Assembly: GCF_036226665.1 (NCBI RefSeq)
Contig: NZ_CP109007.1
Span: 1,488,001-1,552,000, forward strand
Length of the DNA stretch: 64,000 bases
Direction of reading: 5' to 3'
Source of the DNA: Streptomyces sp. NBC_00691
GTDB lineage: Bacteria > Actinomycetota > Actinomycetes > Streptomycetales > Streptomycetaceae
The translations under genes and the position numbers were made by a program. Below, piece by piece: positions 42,718 through 50,412 of the stretch (position 1 is the stretch's first letter; the number at the start of each line of letters is the position of its first letter). The notes beneath the pieces were generated by a model that searched no databases, was not told the origin of the DNA, and worked only from the letters and a program-made list of their open reading frames with translations.

Positions 42718-44028
42718 TCAGTCGTCGAAGGCATCCATGACCTTGCCGAGGTCGACGAACTTGAAGTTGGTCGAGTCCCGGTCGCCGTCGCCGGGGGCGT
42801 TGTGCCCGTCCTGGACGACGAGGAGGCCGTGGGGGTACTTGGAGCCGAGCGGGGCGTTGAGGACGGCGGCGCCGTCGCACTCCTCGGAGCCGTCGAGGGT
42901 GTCGTTCGCGGCGGCGACCCGGAAGCCGCCCTCGTACTCGTTGGCGTCCTCCAGCTCGCGGTCGTAGGCGGCGAAGGTGTTGTCGCCCTGGCTGGAGGCG
43001 AGGAGGTAGCCGTCGCCGTCGGACTCGGTGAGCAGCGTCAGGCCCTCGACGTCCGCGGAGATCTTCTTGCCGCCGAAGCCGGGGTCGGCGCCCGGCGTGC
43101 ACTCCTCGGTCTCCTCGTCGTAGACGCCGGGGACGCCGTACTCGCGGACCTTGTCGATCAGCTTCGGCGTGCCGGTGAGGTCGGCGCGCAGCCGCCAGAT
43201 GCCGATGTCCTCCTGGCCGGCGTAGAGCATGCCGTTGGCCGGGTCGACGACCATGCCCTCGACCTGCGGCAGTTCGCCGGGCTCGCCGCACGGTGACCAC
43301 GAGGTGCCGTCGGGCAGCCGGAAGGAGGAGGGCAGGTCCAGGGTGCGGACCTTGCGGTAGGTGACCTTGCCGTCCACGGCCGGCAGCAGTTCCAGCAGGG
43401 CGATGCTGGTGCGCTCGCGGCGGCTGACCAGGGCGTACGACTTCCCGGTCGCCGGGTCCGTCCAGGTCGCCAGGCCGTAGGCGGTCCGCTGGTCGTTGAT
43501 CTCGGCCTGGTCCTGTGAGAACACGGGCGGTGCGGCGGGGCCGGTGACATCGGTCAGCGGACCGTCGGTGCGGTCGCGGTCGATGCGGTAGAACCGCAGC
43601 CGGTCGTGGCCCCGGTCGCTGGTGACGGCCAGGTCGGCCCTCCCCGAGGAGAGCCGCAGCCCGTGGACGAGGTCCACGTTGTTGAACCGGCCCGGGGCGT
43701 CGCCCCCGCCCTCGGCGGGTGGCGCGGCTATCGACTGCACCAGCCGCGCGTCCAGGTCGTAGACCCTCAGACCGCCCTCCTTGGCGGTGGCGACGACGAG
43801 ACTGCGGCCGGGGGCCACGGCGTTGCGCCAGATGGCCGGGTCGTCCGCGTCGGCGTTGCCACCCGCGTCGTCGTCGTGCAGCACCGGCGTCTCCGCACGA
43901 GGCGTCACGACCGGCAAGGTCTCGGCGTACGCGCGGTACCGGGCCTCGGCGGGCACGGCCAGTGCCGCCGCCACGAGAGCCGTGGTCACGGTCAGGACGG
44001 CTGATCGGACGATGGTGGAGCGATTCAC
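42718..44028 (-). CDS. secreted 3-phytase-like beta-propeller
   Basis: GTG 44028 with GGAGAC upstream gives 436 residues. A Sec signal peptide (residues 1-28, ending VPAEA) is followed by a six-bladed propeller typical of BPP phytases: DADDPAIWRNAVAPGRSLVVATAKEGGLRVYDLDAR, FNNVDLVHGLRL, LPQVEGMVVD, LYAGQEDIGIWRL and ISADVEGLTLL are hallmark segments. The acidic DDDAGGNADADDP stretch fits calcium binding. The family releases phosphate from calcium phytate outside the cell. It lies inside the island next to the integrase remnant and has no regulatory motif shared with the mannan genes. Confidence 0.93.
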   Translation of the reverse strand: MNRSTIVRSAVLTVTTALVAAALAVPAEARYRAYAETLPVVTPRAETPVLHDDDAGGNADADDPAIWRNAVAPGRSLVVATAKEGGLRVYDLDARLVQSIAAPPAEGGGDAPGRFNNVDLVHGLRLSSGRADLAVTSDRGHDRLRFYRIDRDRTDGPLTDVTGPAAPPVFSQDQAEINDQRTAYGLATWTDPATGKSYALVSRRERTSIALLELLPAVDGKVTYRKVRTLDLPSSFRLPDGTSWSPCGEPGELPQVEGMVVDPANGMLYAGQEDIGIWRLRADLTGTPKLIDKVREYGVPGVYDEETEECTPGADPGFGGKKISADVEGLTLLTESDGDGYLLASSQGDNTFAAYDRELEDANEYEGGFRVAAANDTLDGSEECDGAAVLNAPLGSKYPHGLLVVQDGHNAPGDGDRDSTNFKFVDLGKVMDAFDD

Positions 44029-44544
44029 GCAAGTCTCCTCTGCAGGGGGGTGGTTGGACCGGCGAGAGCCTGGTTCCGCAGAGTGTCGGTAGGGCAGCCG
44101 CCGCACGGCGGGTAACGCCGGACTCCGGTGTACTTCCGGTGAACGAGCATCCGCCGCGCCGTCGCACACGCCCGTGGCCCTGTAGATGTGCGCGCGGATC
44201 GCGTGGCCCGTGCCGGGCAGGCTCCTGACGGTCGTTCCTGTCACCCTTGCCGTGGACACCGCCGCCGCGGTCCGCCTCGATCAGCAGGGCTTCATCACGG
44301 AACCTCTTCCCGGCTCACGTCGATGCGAGGTGAGGGACGAGAAACGCCTTCTCCCGGATCGTCCGCGTCGCCTCGGCCGGGGACGGGGCGATGACGGCCA
44401 GGGCCCCGACGGGTTCACGTACGGAGCGGCGGACCAGCACGCGAAGCTCCTGGCAGACGCGGGTGATCTCGGTCGAGGACCCGTCCAGCAGGAGCTTCGT
44501 CGTTGCGCAGGCATGCCCAGCTCGCGGTCGGCACCGCCGGCCTG
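44029..44544. other. region upstream of phytase and integrase remnant
   Basis: About 500 bp. The first 150 bp should hold the phytase promoter (reverse strand). Farther right a reverse-strand frame ending at 44315 (SSTEITRVCQELRVLVRR, EATRTIREKAFLV) has protein-like composition but no recognisable family and no start. It may be another gene fragment joined to the integrase remnant. Confidence 0.4.
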
Positions 44545-44731
44545 GAAGAGGCTCCAGGTGTCGCGCCGGCTCGGACATCGTTCGATCAAGGTCACGGTGG
44601 ACCGGTACGGCCACCTCACGCAGGACGGCCAGGAGCGTTGCCGTCAGGTCGTCGAGACGGCCGTGGGGCCGCACATGCTCAAAGCAGGCCGAGCTCCCGC
44701 AGCGCGCGGTGCTGACTTGGTGCTGACTTGA
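44545..44731 (+). pseudogene. C-terminal remnant of a tyrosine integrase
   Basis: The frame reads RRLGHRSIKVTVDRYGHLTQ, then DGQERCRQVVETAVGPHM and ends GADLVLT at 44731. LGH and the DRYGHL tyrosine are the last two active-site boxes of phage-type tyrosine recombinases. Upstream, the catalytic Arg/Lys and HxxR regions are absent, so the gene is truncated. Its 3' end runs into the right arm-type repeats and overlaps the peptidase 3' end on the other strand by 53 bp. This is the layout expected for an integrase gene abutting its own att site. Confidence 0.8.
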
Positions 44732-46085
44732 CCGGCCAGAAGATGTAGCAGACACCCCCCGTACCGCTTCTGACCTTGCCGTTTGCGTCGTACCTCTTCG
44801 TACGCAGCCAGATGTTCTCCCACTCGCGCCGCCGGTAGACCCGGCGGACGGCCTCGTTGCTGGGTGAGGCGGGGTCGTTCGCGATGACGTCGCCGTCCGC
44901 CGTGAAGCCGATGACGGTCATGAGGTGGCCGGAGGTGCCGTACCCGGCGCCGGTCAGTTCCTCCTTGAGGAAGGACTGGGACGTTATGGCCGGGATGCCG
45001 GCCCGGATCAGGCTCTCCAGTTCGGTGAGCGAGCGCAGCCGGGTGACCACGGCGTTCATGTCGGGGTACGTGGCCGCGTAGGCGGCGTTGAAGGGCCAGT
45101 TGCCGCAGCCCTCGTACTGGTGGTCGAAGGTGAAGCGGGCCGCGTGGCAGACCTGGGGGTCGGCGAAGTCCGGGTTCACCCAGGCCAGCTCCTCGGCCGA
45201 CGGCCGGCGTCCCCAGTACTCGACGATCATCTGGGAGGAGGTCGGGCTGCACCAGGCCTCGCCGCCGTTGTCGTACTCCGGGTACTGACCGACGTGGGTG
45301 TTCTGCGAGTAGCGCGGCACGGGCAGCTCGGCGGCCGGGCCCGGCGCGGAGGCCGGGACGGAGAAGCGGTCCGGGATGTCGGAGGCCATCGCGCCGAGCC
45401 GCCAGACCGTGGGCGTGAGACCGCTGCCCGGGGCGCGGTGGAGCGTGAGCCGCAACCGGTACGAGGTCAGCCGCACCCCGCTCGTCGCGTCGTCGATGGC
45501 GAAGGTGTCCGTCCAGACGGTGCTCCTGCCGTCGGTCTGGTCGTCGACCGAGGTCCGCCGGATGTCGTCGTCCCCGGAGGCCCAGCGGCCCAGGACGTAC
45601 CAGGGGGTGGAGCTCGTGTCCGTGTACGTGCCGGAGAGCTCGACCTGGATCCAGGTGCCGGGCGGGGTGTGGGCGTTCCAGGAGGCGATGACCTCGGTGG
45701 CGGGCACCGTCGGGGTGTGCGTCGGCGAGGTCCAGGTCGCGTACTCCCACGCGGAGGTGCGCCCGGTGTGCGGGTCCGTGTAGTCGGTGCGCCCGGCCGG
45801 GGTGGCGAGGACCAGGGCCGGGCGGTGCCCGGCCACCGCCTTCGTACCGGCCGCGCTGCCGCACCTCCAGTCCGTGTACGAGGACCAGAAGCGGTTGTCG
45901 ACGAGGCCGGGCGCGGGGGCGTGGCCGCGCCCCGTGCCCTCGGCGGTGGCCGGGTCCGGGGCCGCGGGTGGCCGGTCGGCGGCGCGGTCGGGAACGGCGG
46001 CCACGGCGGGAGCGGCCGCGGCGGCCGTGCCGGCGGCCGCGAGGGCCGCCGCGAGAACGGTTCTGCGCGGGGTGGAGCTGGTCAT
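44679..46085 (-). CDS. secreted C39-like (peptidase_C39_2) protein, 3' end replaced by the island
   Basis: ATG 46085 gives 468 residues. A twin-arginine signal (STPRRTVLAAALAAAGTAAA) suggests Tat export. After a beta-rich N-terminal half, the papain-like domain has C279 in GGEAWCSPTSSQ, H387 in GTSGHLMTVIG and an Asp/Asn in VIANDPAS. The last 46 codons come from the inserted island: after the shared ENIWL core the codons change to forms rare in the chromosome (AGG, AGA, GGT, GCA), while the protein remains similar to the displaced native end at 18564. The gene therefore stays complete. Substrate and partners are unknown. Confidence 0.92.
   Translation of the reverse strand: MTSSTPRRTVLAAALAAAGTAAAAAPAVAAVPDRAADRPPAAPDPATAEGTGRGHAPAPGLVDNRFWSSYTDWRCGSAAGTKAVAGHRPALVLATPAGRTDYTDPHTGRTSAWEYATWTSPTHTPTVPATEVIASWNAHTPPGTWIQVELSGTYTDTSSTPWYVLGRWASGDDDIRRTSVDDQTDGRSTVWTDTFAIDDATSGVRLTSYRLRLTLHRAPGSGLTPTVWRLGAMASDIPDRFSVPASAPGPAAELPVPRYSQNTHVGQYPEYDNGGEAWCSPTSSQMIVEYWGRRPSAEELAWVNPDFADPQVCHAARFTFDHQYEGCGNWPFNAAYAATYPDMNAVVTRLRSLTELESLIRAGIPAITSQSFLKEELTGAGYGTSGHLMTVIGFTADGDVIANDPASPSNEAVRRVYRRREWENIWLRTKRYDANGKVRSGTGGVCYIFWPVKSAPSQHRALRELGLL
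44708..44727 (+). repeat. right arm-type repeats (two GGTGCTGAC)
   Basis: GGTGCTGAC at 44708-44716 and 44719-44727 (11-bp step), in the integrase 3' codons and also within the replaced peptidase 3' end. They match the left pair at 18802-18821 in sequence, spacing and orientation. Confidence 0.6.
44806..44820. repeat. right attachment core of the island
   Basis: AGCCAGATGTTCTCC at 44806-44820, identical to 18691-18705, inside the peptidase codons for ENIWL. Confidence 0.75.
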
Positions 46086-46425
46086 GGGCGGTGACCCCCA
46101 GTCGAGAACGGTGGACGTACGGACCTGTGGACGTGCCGGGTGAGGCGAGCGGGCGGCGGACCGAGTGCGTGGGCGGCGGACGGGGTCCGGAGGCGGGTGG
46201 ACCTGCCCGCCGGGGCGGTCCCTCGGGCGGGCATGCGAGCGGTCGGACCTCCGGGCGCCGGGATCCCGTGGGGCGCACGGACGGGCCGCGCGCGCCCCAC
46301 TATCGCGGCTTCCGCATGCCTCCGCCAGCACTTCGCCTCGCGTCGCCGCACCAATATTGGTCTCCACCACTGACGGCGGTACCTCGCTGACCTGCGGCGG
46401 TCCCCCACTCCCCTACCCTGGGCCC
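46086..46425. other. divergent promoter region of peptidase and P-loop kinase
   Basis: 340 bp without a supported gene. The perfect AT-rich palindrome ACCAATATTGGT (46350-46361) stands out in GC-rich DNA and could be an operator for either gene. Confidence 0.45.
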
Positions 46426-47055
46426 ATGAACGACCTCGACCGCGCGGCCCACGCGCTGCTCCGGCTGCCGCCCTCCTGCGGACCGGTCCGGCTGATCGCG
46501 GTCGACGGCCACGCGGGCTCCGGCAAGTCCACGCTCGCCGCGCGTCTCTCCACCGCGCTGGGCGGGGCCCCCGTCCTCCACCTCGACGACCTCTCCACGC
46601 ACGAGGAGCTCTTCGGGTGGACGGGGCGGCTGCGGGAGCAGGTCCTCGATCCTCTCGCCCGTGGCGAGAGCGCCTCGTACCACCCGTACGACTGGAACCT
46701 GCGTCGCTTCGGCGCGGTGCGCGAGCTCCCGCCGGCCCCGGTCGTCCTCGTCGAGGGGGTCGGCGCCGGCCGGGCGGCGGTGCGGCCGTTCCTCGCGTGG
46801 CTGCTGTGGATGGAGCGCGGTCCCGAGGAGTCCTGGACGCGGGGCCGCCATCGGGACGGCCCGGACCAGGCCGCTTTCTGGGACGGATGGACCGTGGCGG
46901 AGACTCGCCATTTCGCCGGGGACCCCTCCCGGCCCTTCGCCGACACCCTGGTACGCGAGTGCCGCGAGGGGTACGACTGGGTCCCCGGGCCGGGTGTGAC
47001 AGCGGGCGCGGACCAGATCATCACGTACCGTGACGGCTTCATGTCCGTGAACTGA
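46426..47055 (+). CDS. uridine kinase-like P-loop ATP-binding protein
   Basis: A 209-residue protein from ATG 46426. The Walker A motif GHAGSGKSTLAARL lies at about 29-42, followed by VLHLDDLSTHEELFGW and VVLVEGVGAGRAAV, matching the uridine/cytidine kinase-like layout (LDD and VEG motifs). Actinobacterial proteins of this type are often annotated only as ATP-binding; the true phosphate acceptor is unknown. It is followed by a hairpin and a possible small RNA. Confidence 0.87.
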   Translation: MNDLDRAAHALLRLPPSCGPVRLIAVDGHAGSGKSTLAARLSTALGGAPVLHLDDLSTHEELFGWTGRLREQVLDPLARGESASYHPYDWNLRRFGAVRELPPAPVVLVEGVGAGRAAVRPFLAWLLWMERGPEESWTRGRHRDGPDQAAFWDGWTVAETRHFAGDPSRPFADTLVRECREGYDWVPGPGVTAGADQIITYRDGFMSVN

Positions 47056-47094
47056 GGGGCCGGAAGTCCGCTTCCGCAAGTGCCTCAACTCCGC

Positions 47095-47123
47095 TTGACC
47101 CAAGGGGCGTACAGGTCTTACGT
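47095..47123 (+). promoter_or_regulatory. housekeeping-type promoter
   Basis: TTGACC (47095-47100) and TTACGT (47118-47123) are 17 nt apart. Initiation would fall near 47130, just before a compact hairpin-rich stretch. Confidence 0.55.
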
Positions 47124-47129
47124 TCTGAA

Positions 47130-47200
47130 TGTGCGGCTTTTCGGAGCCGCCGCGGACGCGAAGCCCCCGGTTGTTCCCCCGTGATCGGGGGCTTCGTTCT
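47130..47200 (+). ncRNA. candidate small RNA or leader ending in a terminator
   Basis: Downstream of the promoter at 47095-47123, a GCGGCT/AGCCGC hairpin is followed by an 11-bp stem (47159-47169 with 47186-47196) and TTCT. Together they make a ~70-nt transcription unit with no ORF, 165 nt before the AAA ATPase gene. It could be a small RNA, an attenuator for that gene, or merely the upstream gene's terminator. Confidence 0.45.
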
Positions 47201-47364
47201 GCCCCTGACGGCCCCCTCCGGGGCCCTTCGCGACCCCTGACGCTCACCCAGGGTGACCGCTTCCGGATCATGCGCTTCTCCTTAAGTACGCACCCCCTGC
47301 GCAGGTACGATGCCCCCAGGTGCGGTCAAATCCCGTCCATGCGAAGACGGTTGTGGGGGACCCG

Positions 47365-49293
47365 ATGGACATCGGCACGCAGGGCGCGCAGGCCCCGGCC
47401 GAGCTCGCCTGGCTGCGCGGAATCGACGCCTACACGATGGGCGCGTATCCGCAGGCGGAGGACGAGTTCCGGACGGCGGTAAGGATCGACCCCGGGATGG
47501 CGGACGCCTGGCTCGGGCTGCACGCGCTCCGGGTGGACACCACGACCGCGCTGCTGCGCATGTACCGCAACCGCGACCGCTTCGGCGAGCAGCGGACCCG
47601 GTACCGGCGCACCCTCAACTCCTGGTACTGGCTCGGCTGGTGGGTGCAGCCGGTACTGGAGAGCCCGCGCGACCTGCTGCTCGCGCACGCCTCCCACTGG
47701 CTCGACGGTCGCCACGTACCCGAGCTGGACCGGGCCCTCGCGGGGCTCCCTCCGGTCGACACCGACCCGCAGGTGCGTTTTCTGCATGCCTGCCGGGCCT
47801 ATCTCGTCAAGGACTGGGACCAGCTCGTCCGGCACACCGAGACCCTCGTCGACGACCCGCTGCTCGGCATCGAGGCCGGGCTCTTCGGCGGCATGGCCCG
47901 GGTGCGCCTGGAGATGTACGGGCAGGCCGAGCCGCTGCTGTCGGCCTCGCTGATGCGCTGTCGCAGCGAGCAGCCCCAGCGCAAGGAGCTGCGGTACTGG
48001 CTGGCCCGCGCACACGAGGGGACCGGGCGCAGCGCCGCCGCGCTGCCCCTCTACCGCGCCGTGCACCGGATCGACCCCACCTTCATGGACACGGCCGCCC
48101 GGCTCGCGGCGATCGCCGAGTACGACGGCTTCGAGGGGTACGACGGCGTCGACGACCCGGCCGGGCTGGCGGCGGTCGCCCTGGGCACCGTCGGCGGCGG
48201 TCTCGGCCAGGACGCCGTGGACAGCGTGCCGGGTGCCGAGCCCGACCCGGCCGGGCCGCTGGGCGACGGCGTGCGGCTCGCGCCCGATCCCGTGCCGCCG
48301 GTGGCCCCGGCCACGCCGCCGGAGACCGTCCGGCAGAAGGCGCCGCTGCCGTCCCAGCCGGTGCCGCCGCGCTTCCCCGCGGGTCCCACCGATCCGGTGC
48401 GGCTCGCGGAGGCGCTCGCCGAGCTGGAGGGCATGGTCGGCCTGGAACCTGTGAAACGGCAGGTCAAGGCCTTGTCGGCGCAGCTGGAGATGGCGCGGCT
48501 CCGTGCCGGTCAGGGGCTTCCCGTCCAGCCACCCAAACGGCACTTCGTCTTCTCCGGTCCCTCGGGCACCGGGAAGACCACGGTCGCGCGGATCCTCGGC
48601 CGGGTCTTCTACGCCCTCGGACTGCTCGGCGGCGACCATCTCGTGGAGGCCCAACGGGCCGATCTGGTGGGCGAGTTCCTCGGCCAGACCGCGGTCAAGG
48701 CCAACGAGCTGATCGACTCGGCCGTCGGCGGGGTGCTCTTCGTGGACGAGGCGTACGCCCTCTCCAACACCGGCTACAGCAAGGGCGACGCCTACGGGGA
48801 CGAGGCCCTCCAGGTGCTCCTCAAGCGGGCCGAGGACAACCGCGACCATCTCGTGGTCATCCTGGCCGGCTACCCGGAGGGCATGGACCGGCTGCTCAGC
48901 ACCAATCCCGGCCTCTCCTCCCGGTTCACCACCAGGGTCGACTTCCCCTCGTACCGGCCCCTGGAGCTCACCGCCATCGGCGAGGTCCTCGCGGCGGCCA
49001 ACGGCGACGGCTGGGACGACGAGGCCCGCGAGGAGCTGCGCTCGATCAGCGGGCACGTCGTCGAGCAGGGCTGGATCGACGAGCTGGGCAACGGCCGCTT
49101 CCTGCGCACCCTGTACGAGAAGTCCTGCGCCTACCGCGACCTGCGGCTCTCCGGGTACGCCAGCACCCCGACCCGGGACGACCTGGCGACCCTCCGGCTC
49201 GCCGACCTCATGCAGGCGTACGGCGAGGTCCTGTCGGGCCGCGGACCGATCGACCGCGGCCCCCAGCAGGAGCCCCCACCAGGCTACCAGTGA
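47365..49293 (+). CDS. CbxX/CfqX-type AAA ATPase with N-terminal TPR-like domain (EccA/SpoVK-like)
   Basis: ATG 47365 (GGGGGA 5 nt upstream) gives 642 residues. Residues about 1-260 are helical TPR-like repeats (GIDAYTMGAYPQAEDEFRTA is typical). A Pro/Ala linker (about 290-340) joins the AAA domain: Walker A GPSGTGKTT near 397-405, Walker B GVLFVDEAYAL near 455, then VILAGYPEGMDRLLSTNPGLSSRF with sensor and arginine-finger residues. The layout is that of EccA chaperones of type VII secretion and of CbxX remodelling ATPases. No ESX genes are nearby, so the client is unknown. Confidence 0.93.
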   Translation: MDIGTQGAQAPAELAWLRGIDAYTMGAYPQAEDEFRTAVRIDPGMADAWLGLHALRVDTTTALLRMYRNRDRFGEQRTRYRRTLNSWYWLGWWVQPVLESPRDLLLAHASHWLDGRHVPELDRALAGLPPVDTDPQVRFLHACRAYLVKDWDQLVRHTETLVDDPLLGIEAGLFGGMARVRLEMYGQAEPLLSASLMRCRSEQPQRKELRYWLARAHEGTGRSAAALPLYRAVHRIDPTFMDTAARLAAIAEYDGFEGYDGVDDPAGLAAVALGTVGGGLGQDAVDSVPGAEPDPAGPLGDGVRLAPDPVPPVAPATPPETVRQKAPLPSQPVPPRFPAGPTDPVRLAEALAELEGMVGLEPVKRQVKALSAQLEMARLRAGQGLPVQPPKRHFVFSGPSGTGKTTVARILGRVFYALGLLGGDHLVEAQRADLVGEFLGQTAVKANELIDSAVGGVLFVDEAYALSNTGYSKGDAYGDEALQVLLKRAEDNRDHLVVILAGYPEGMDRLLSTNPGLSSRFTTRVDFPSYRPLELTAIGEVLAAANGDGWDDEAREELRSISGHVVEQGWIDELGNGRFLRTLYEKSCAYRDLRLSGYASTPTRDDLATLRLADLMQAYGEVLSGRGPIDRGPQQEPPPGYQ

Positions 49294-49359
49294 CCTGAGT
49301 CGGAGTCCCGTCGTCGCCCGGGGGCGGCCTGGAGTGTGACGACAGGACCCGGCCGGTGC

Positions 49360-50412
49360 TCAGCCGCGCACTGCGGCCGGCACCGTCCTCACCCGGTGCG
49401 CGGGGTCGCGGACCTCACCCACCAGCATCTCCAGGACGTCCTCCAGGGCGACCAGGCCGAGCACCCGGCCCGAGCCGTCCGCGACCTGCGCCAGATGCGT
49501 CGCGGCGCGGCGCATCACGGTGAGGGCGTCGTCGAGAGGCAGTTCGGCTCGGACCGTGGCCATCGGCCGCCACAGCCGCTGGGGCACCGCCCGCTCCCGT
49601 TCGTCCAGGTCGAGGACGTCCTTCACATGGACGAAGCCCATGAAGGTGGCGCTTCCCCCGGCGCGGACCGGGAAGCGCGAGTACCCGGTGCGGACGGTCA
49701 GCTCCTCGATCTCGCGCGGGGTGACCGTCGGCGCGACCGTGACCAGGGAGGACGATGCGATGAGGACGTCCGTCACCGGGCGGGTGCCCAGTTCGAGGGC
49801 GTCCTCCAGACGCTCCTGCTCCGCCGGGTCGAGCAGCCCGGCCTGGCCGGCGTCCTCGACGAGCCGGCCGAGCTGGACGCTGGTGAAGACCGCCTCCACC
49901 TCGTCCTTCGGCTCGACCTTGAAGGCCCGCAGGACCAGCCGGGCGCAGGCGCCGAGCGCGGCCGTCACGGGCCGGCACAGCCGGGCGAAACCGACCAGGC
50001 CGGGGGCGAGCCAGAGCGCGGTCCGCTCGGGCGCGGCCATCGCCAGGTTCTTCGGGACCATCTCGCCGATGACGAGATGGAGGAAGACGACCGCGGCGAG
50101 GGCGATGACATAGCCGAGCGGGTGGATGAGCCCCTCCGGGACCCCGACCGTGTGGAAGACGGGTTCGAGGAGGCGGGCCACGGTCGGCTCGGCGACCGCG
50201 CCGAGCGTCAGCGAGCAGACGGTGATGCCGAACTGCGCCGCCGCCATCATCTGCGGCAGGTTCTCCAGACCGTGCAGGACCTGCTTGGCACGGGCGCCGC
50301 CGAGCGGCTCGATCTGGCTGCGGCGGACGGAGACGAGCGCGAACTCGGCCCCGACGAAGAAGCCGTTGGCCAGGACGAGGAGGACGGCGAAGAGGAGTTG
50401 CAGGGTGCTCAT
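49360..50412 (-). CDS. CNNM/CorC-type membrane transporter 2 (HlyC family)
   Basis: ATG 50412 overlaps the upstream stop (ATGA); 350 residues. The N-terminal DUF21 domain has four hydrophobic segments (LQLLFAVLLVLANGFFVGAEFALVSVRRS and VFLHLVIGEMVPKNLAM are conserved). Two CBS motifs follow (IASSSLVTVAPTVTPREIEELTVRTGYSRFPV, and VLGLVALEDVLEMLVGEV). Unlike its partner it lacks the C-terminal CorC/HlyC domain. The family exports or regulates Mg2+ or Co2+, with CBS domains binding adenine nucleotides. Tandem long and short copies suggest a heterodimer. Confidence 0.93.
   Translation of the reverse strand: MSTLQLLFAVLLVLANGFFVGAEFALVSVRRSQIEPLGGARAKQVLHGLENLPQMMAAAQFGITVCSLTLGAVAEPTVARLLEPVFHTVGVPEGLIHPLGYVIALAAVVFLHLVIGEMVPKNLAMAAPERTALWLAPGLVGFARLCRPVTAALGACARLVLRAFKVEPKDEVEAVFTSVQLGRLVEDAGQAGLLDPAEQERLEDALELGTRPVTDVLIASSSLVTVAPTVTPREIEELTVRTGYSRFPVRAGGSATFMGFVHVKDVLDLDERERAVPQRLWRPMATVRAELPLDDALTVMRRAATHLAQVADGSGRVLGLVALEDVLEMLVGEVRDPAHRVRTVPAAVRG

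Larger units (their letters stand above)
18706..44805. mobile_element. 26.1-kb integrated genomic island carrying a beta-mannan utilisation locus
   Basis: The island is bounded by the 15-bp repeat AGCCAGATGTTCTCC and by a split peptidase gene whose native 3' end is left outside at 18564-18705. The insert supplies a substitute 3' end at the right junction, so the peptidase stays intact; this is how tyrosine-recombinase elements that target gene 3' ends behave. Inside each junction lie paired GGTGCTGAC repeats, like integrase arm sites. Cargo: two mannanases, an ABC importer, beta-mannosidase, beta-glucosidase, CE7 esterase, ManA, ROK kinase, two LacI regulators, an exporter, a TetR/SDR/oxidoreductase group and a phytase. 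Only an integrase C-terminal remnant and IS debris remain of mobility functions. No replication or transfer genes are seen, so it is probably immobile. Confidence 0.75.
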
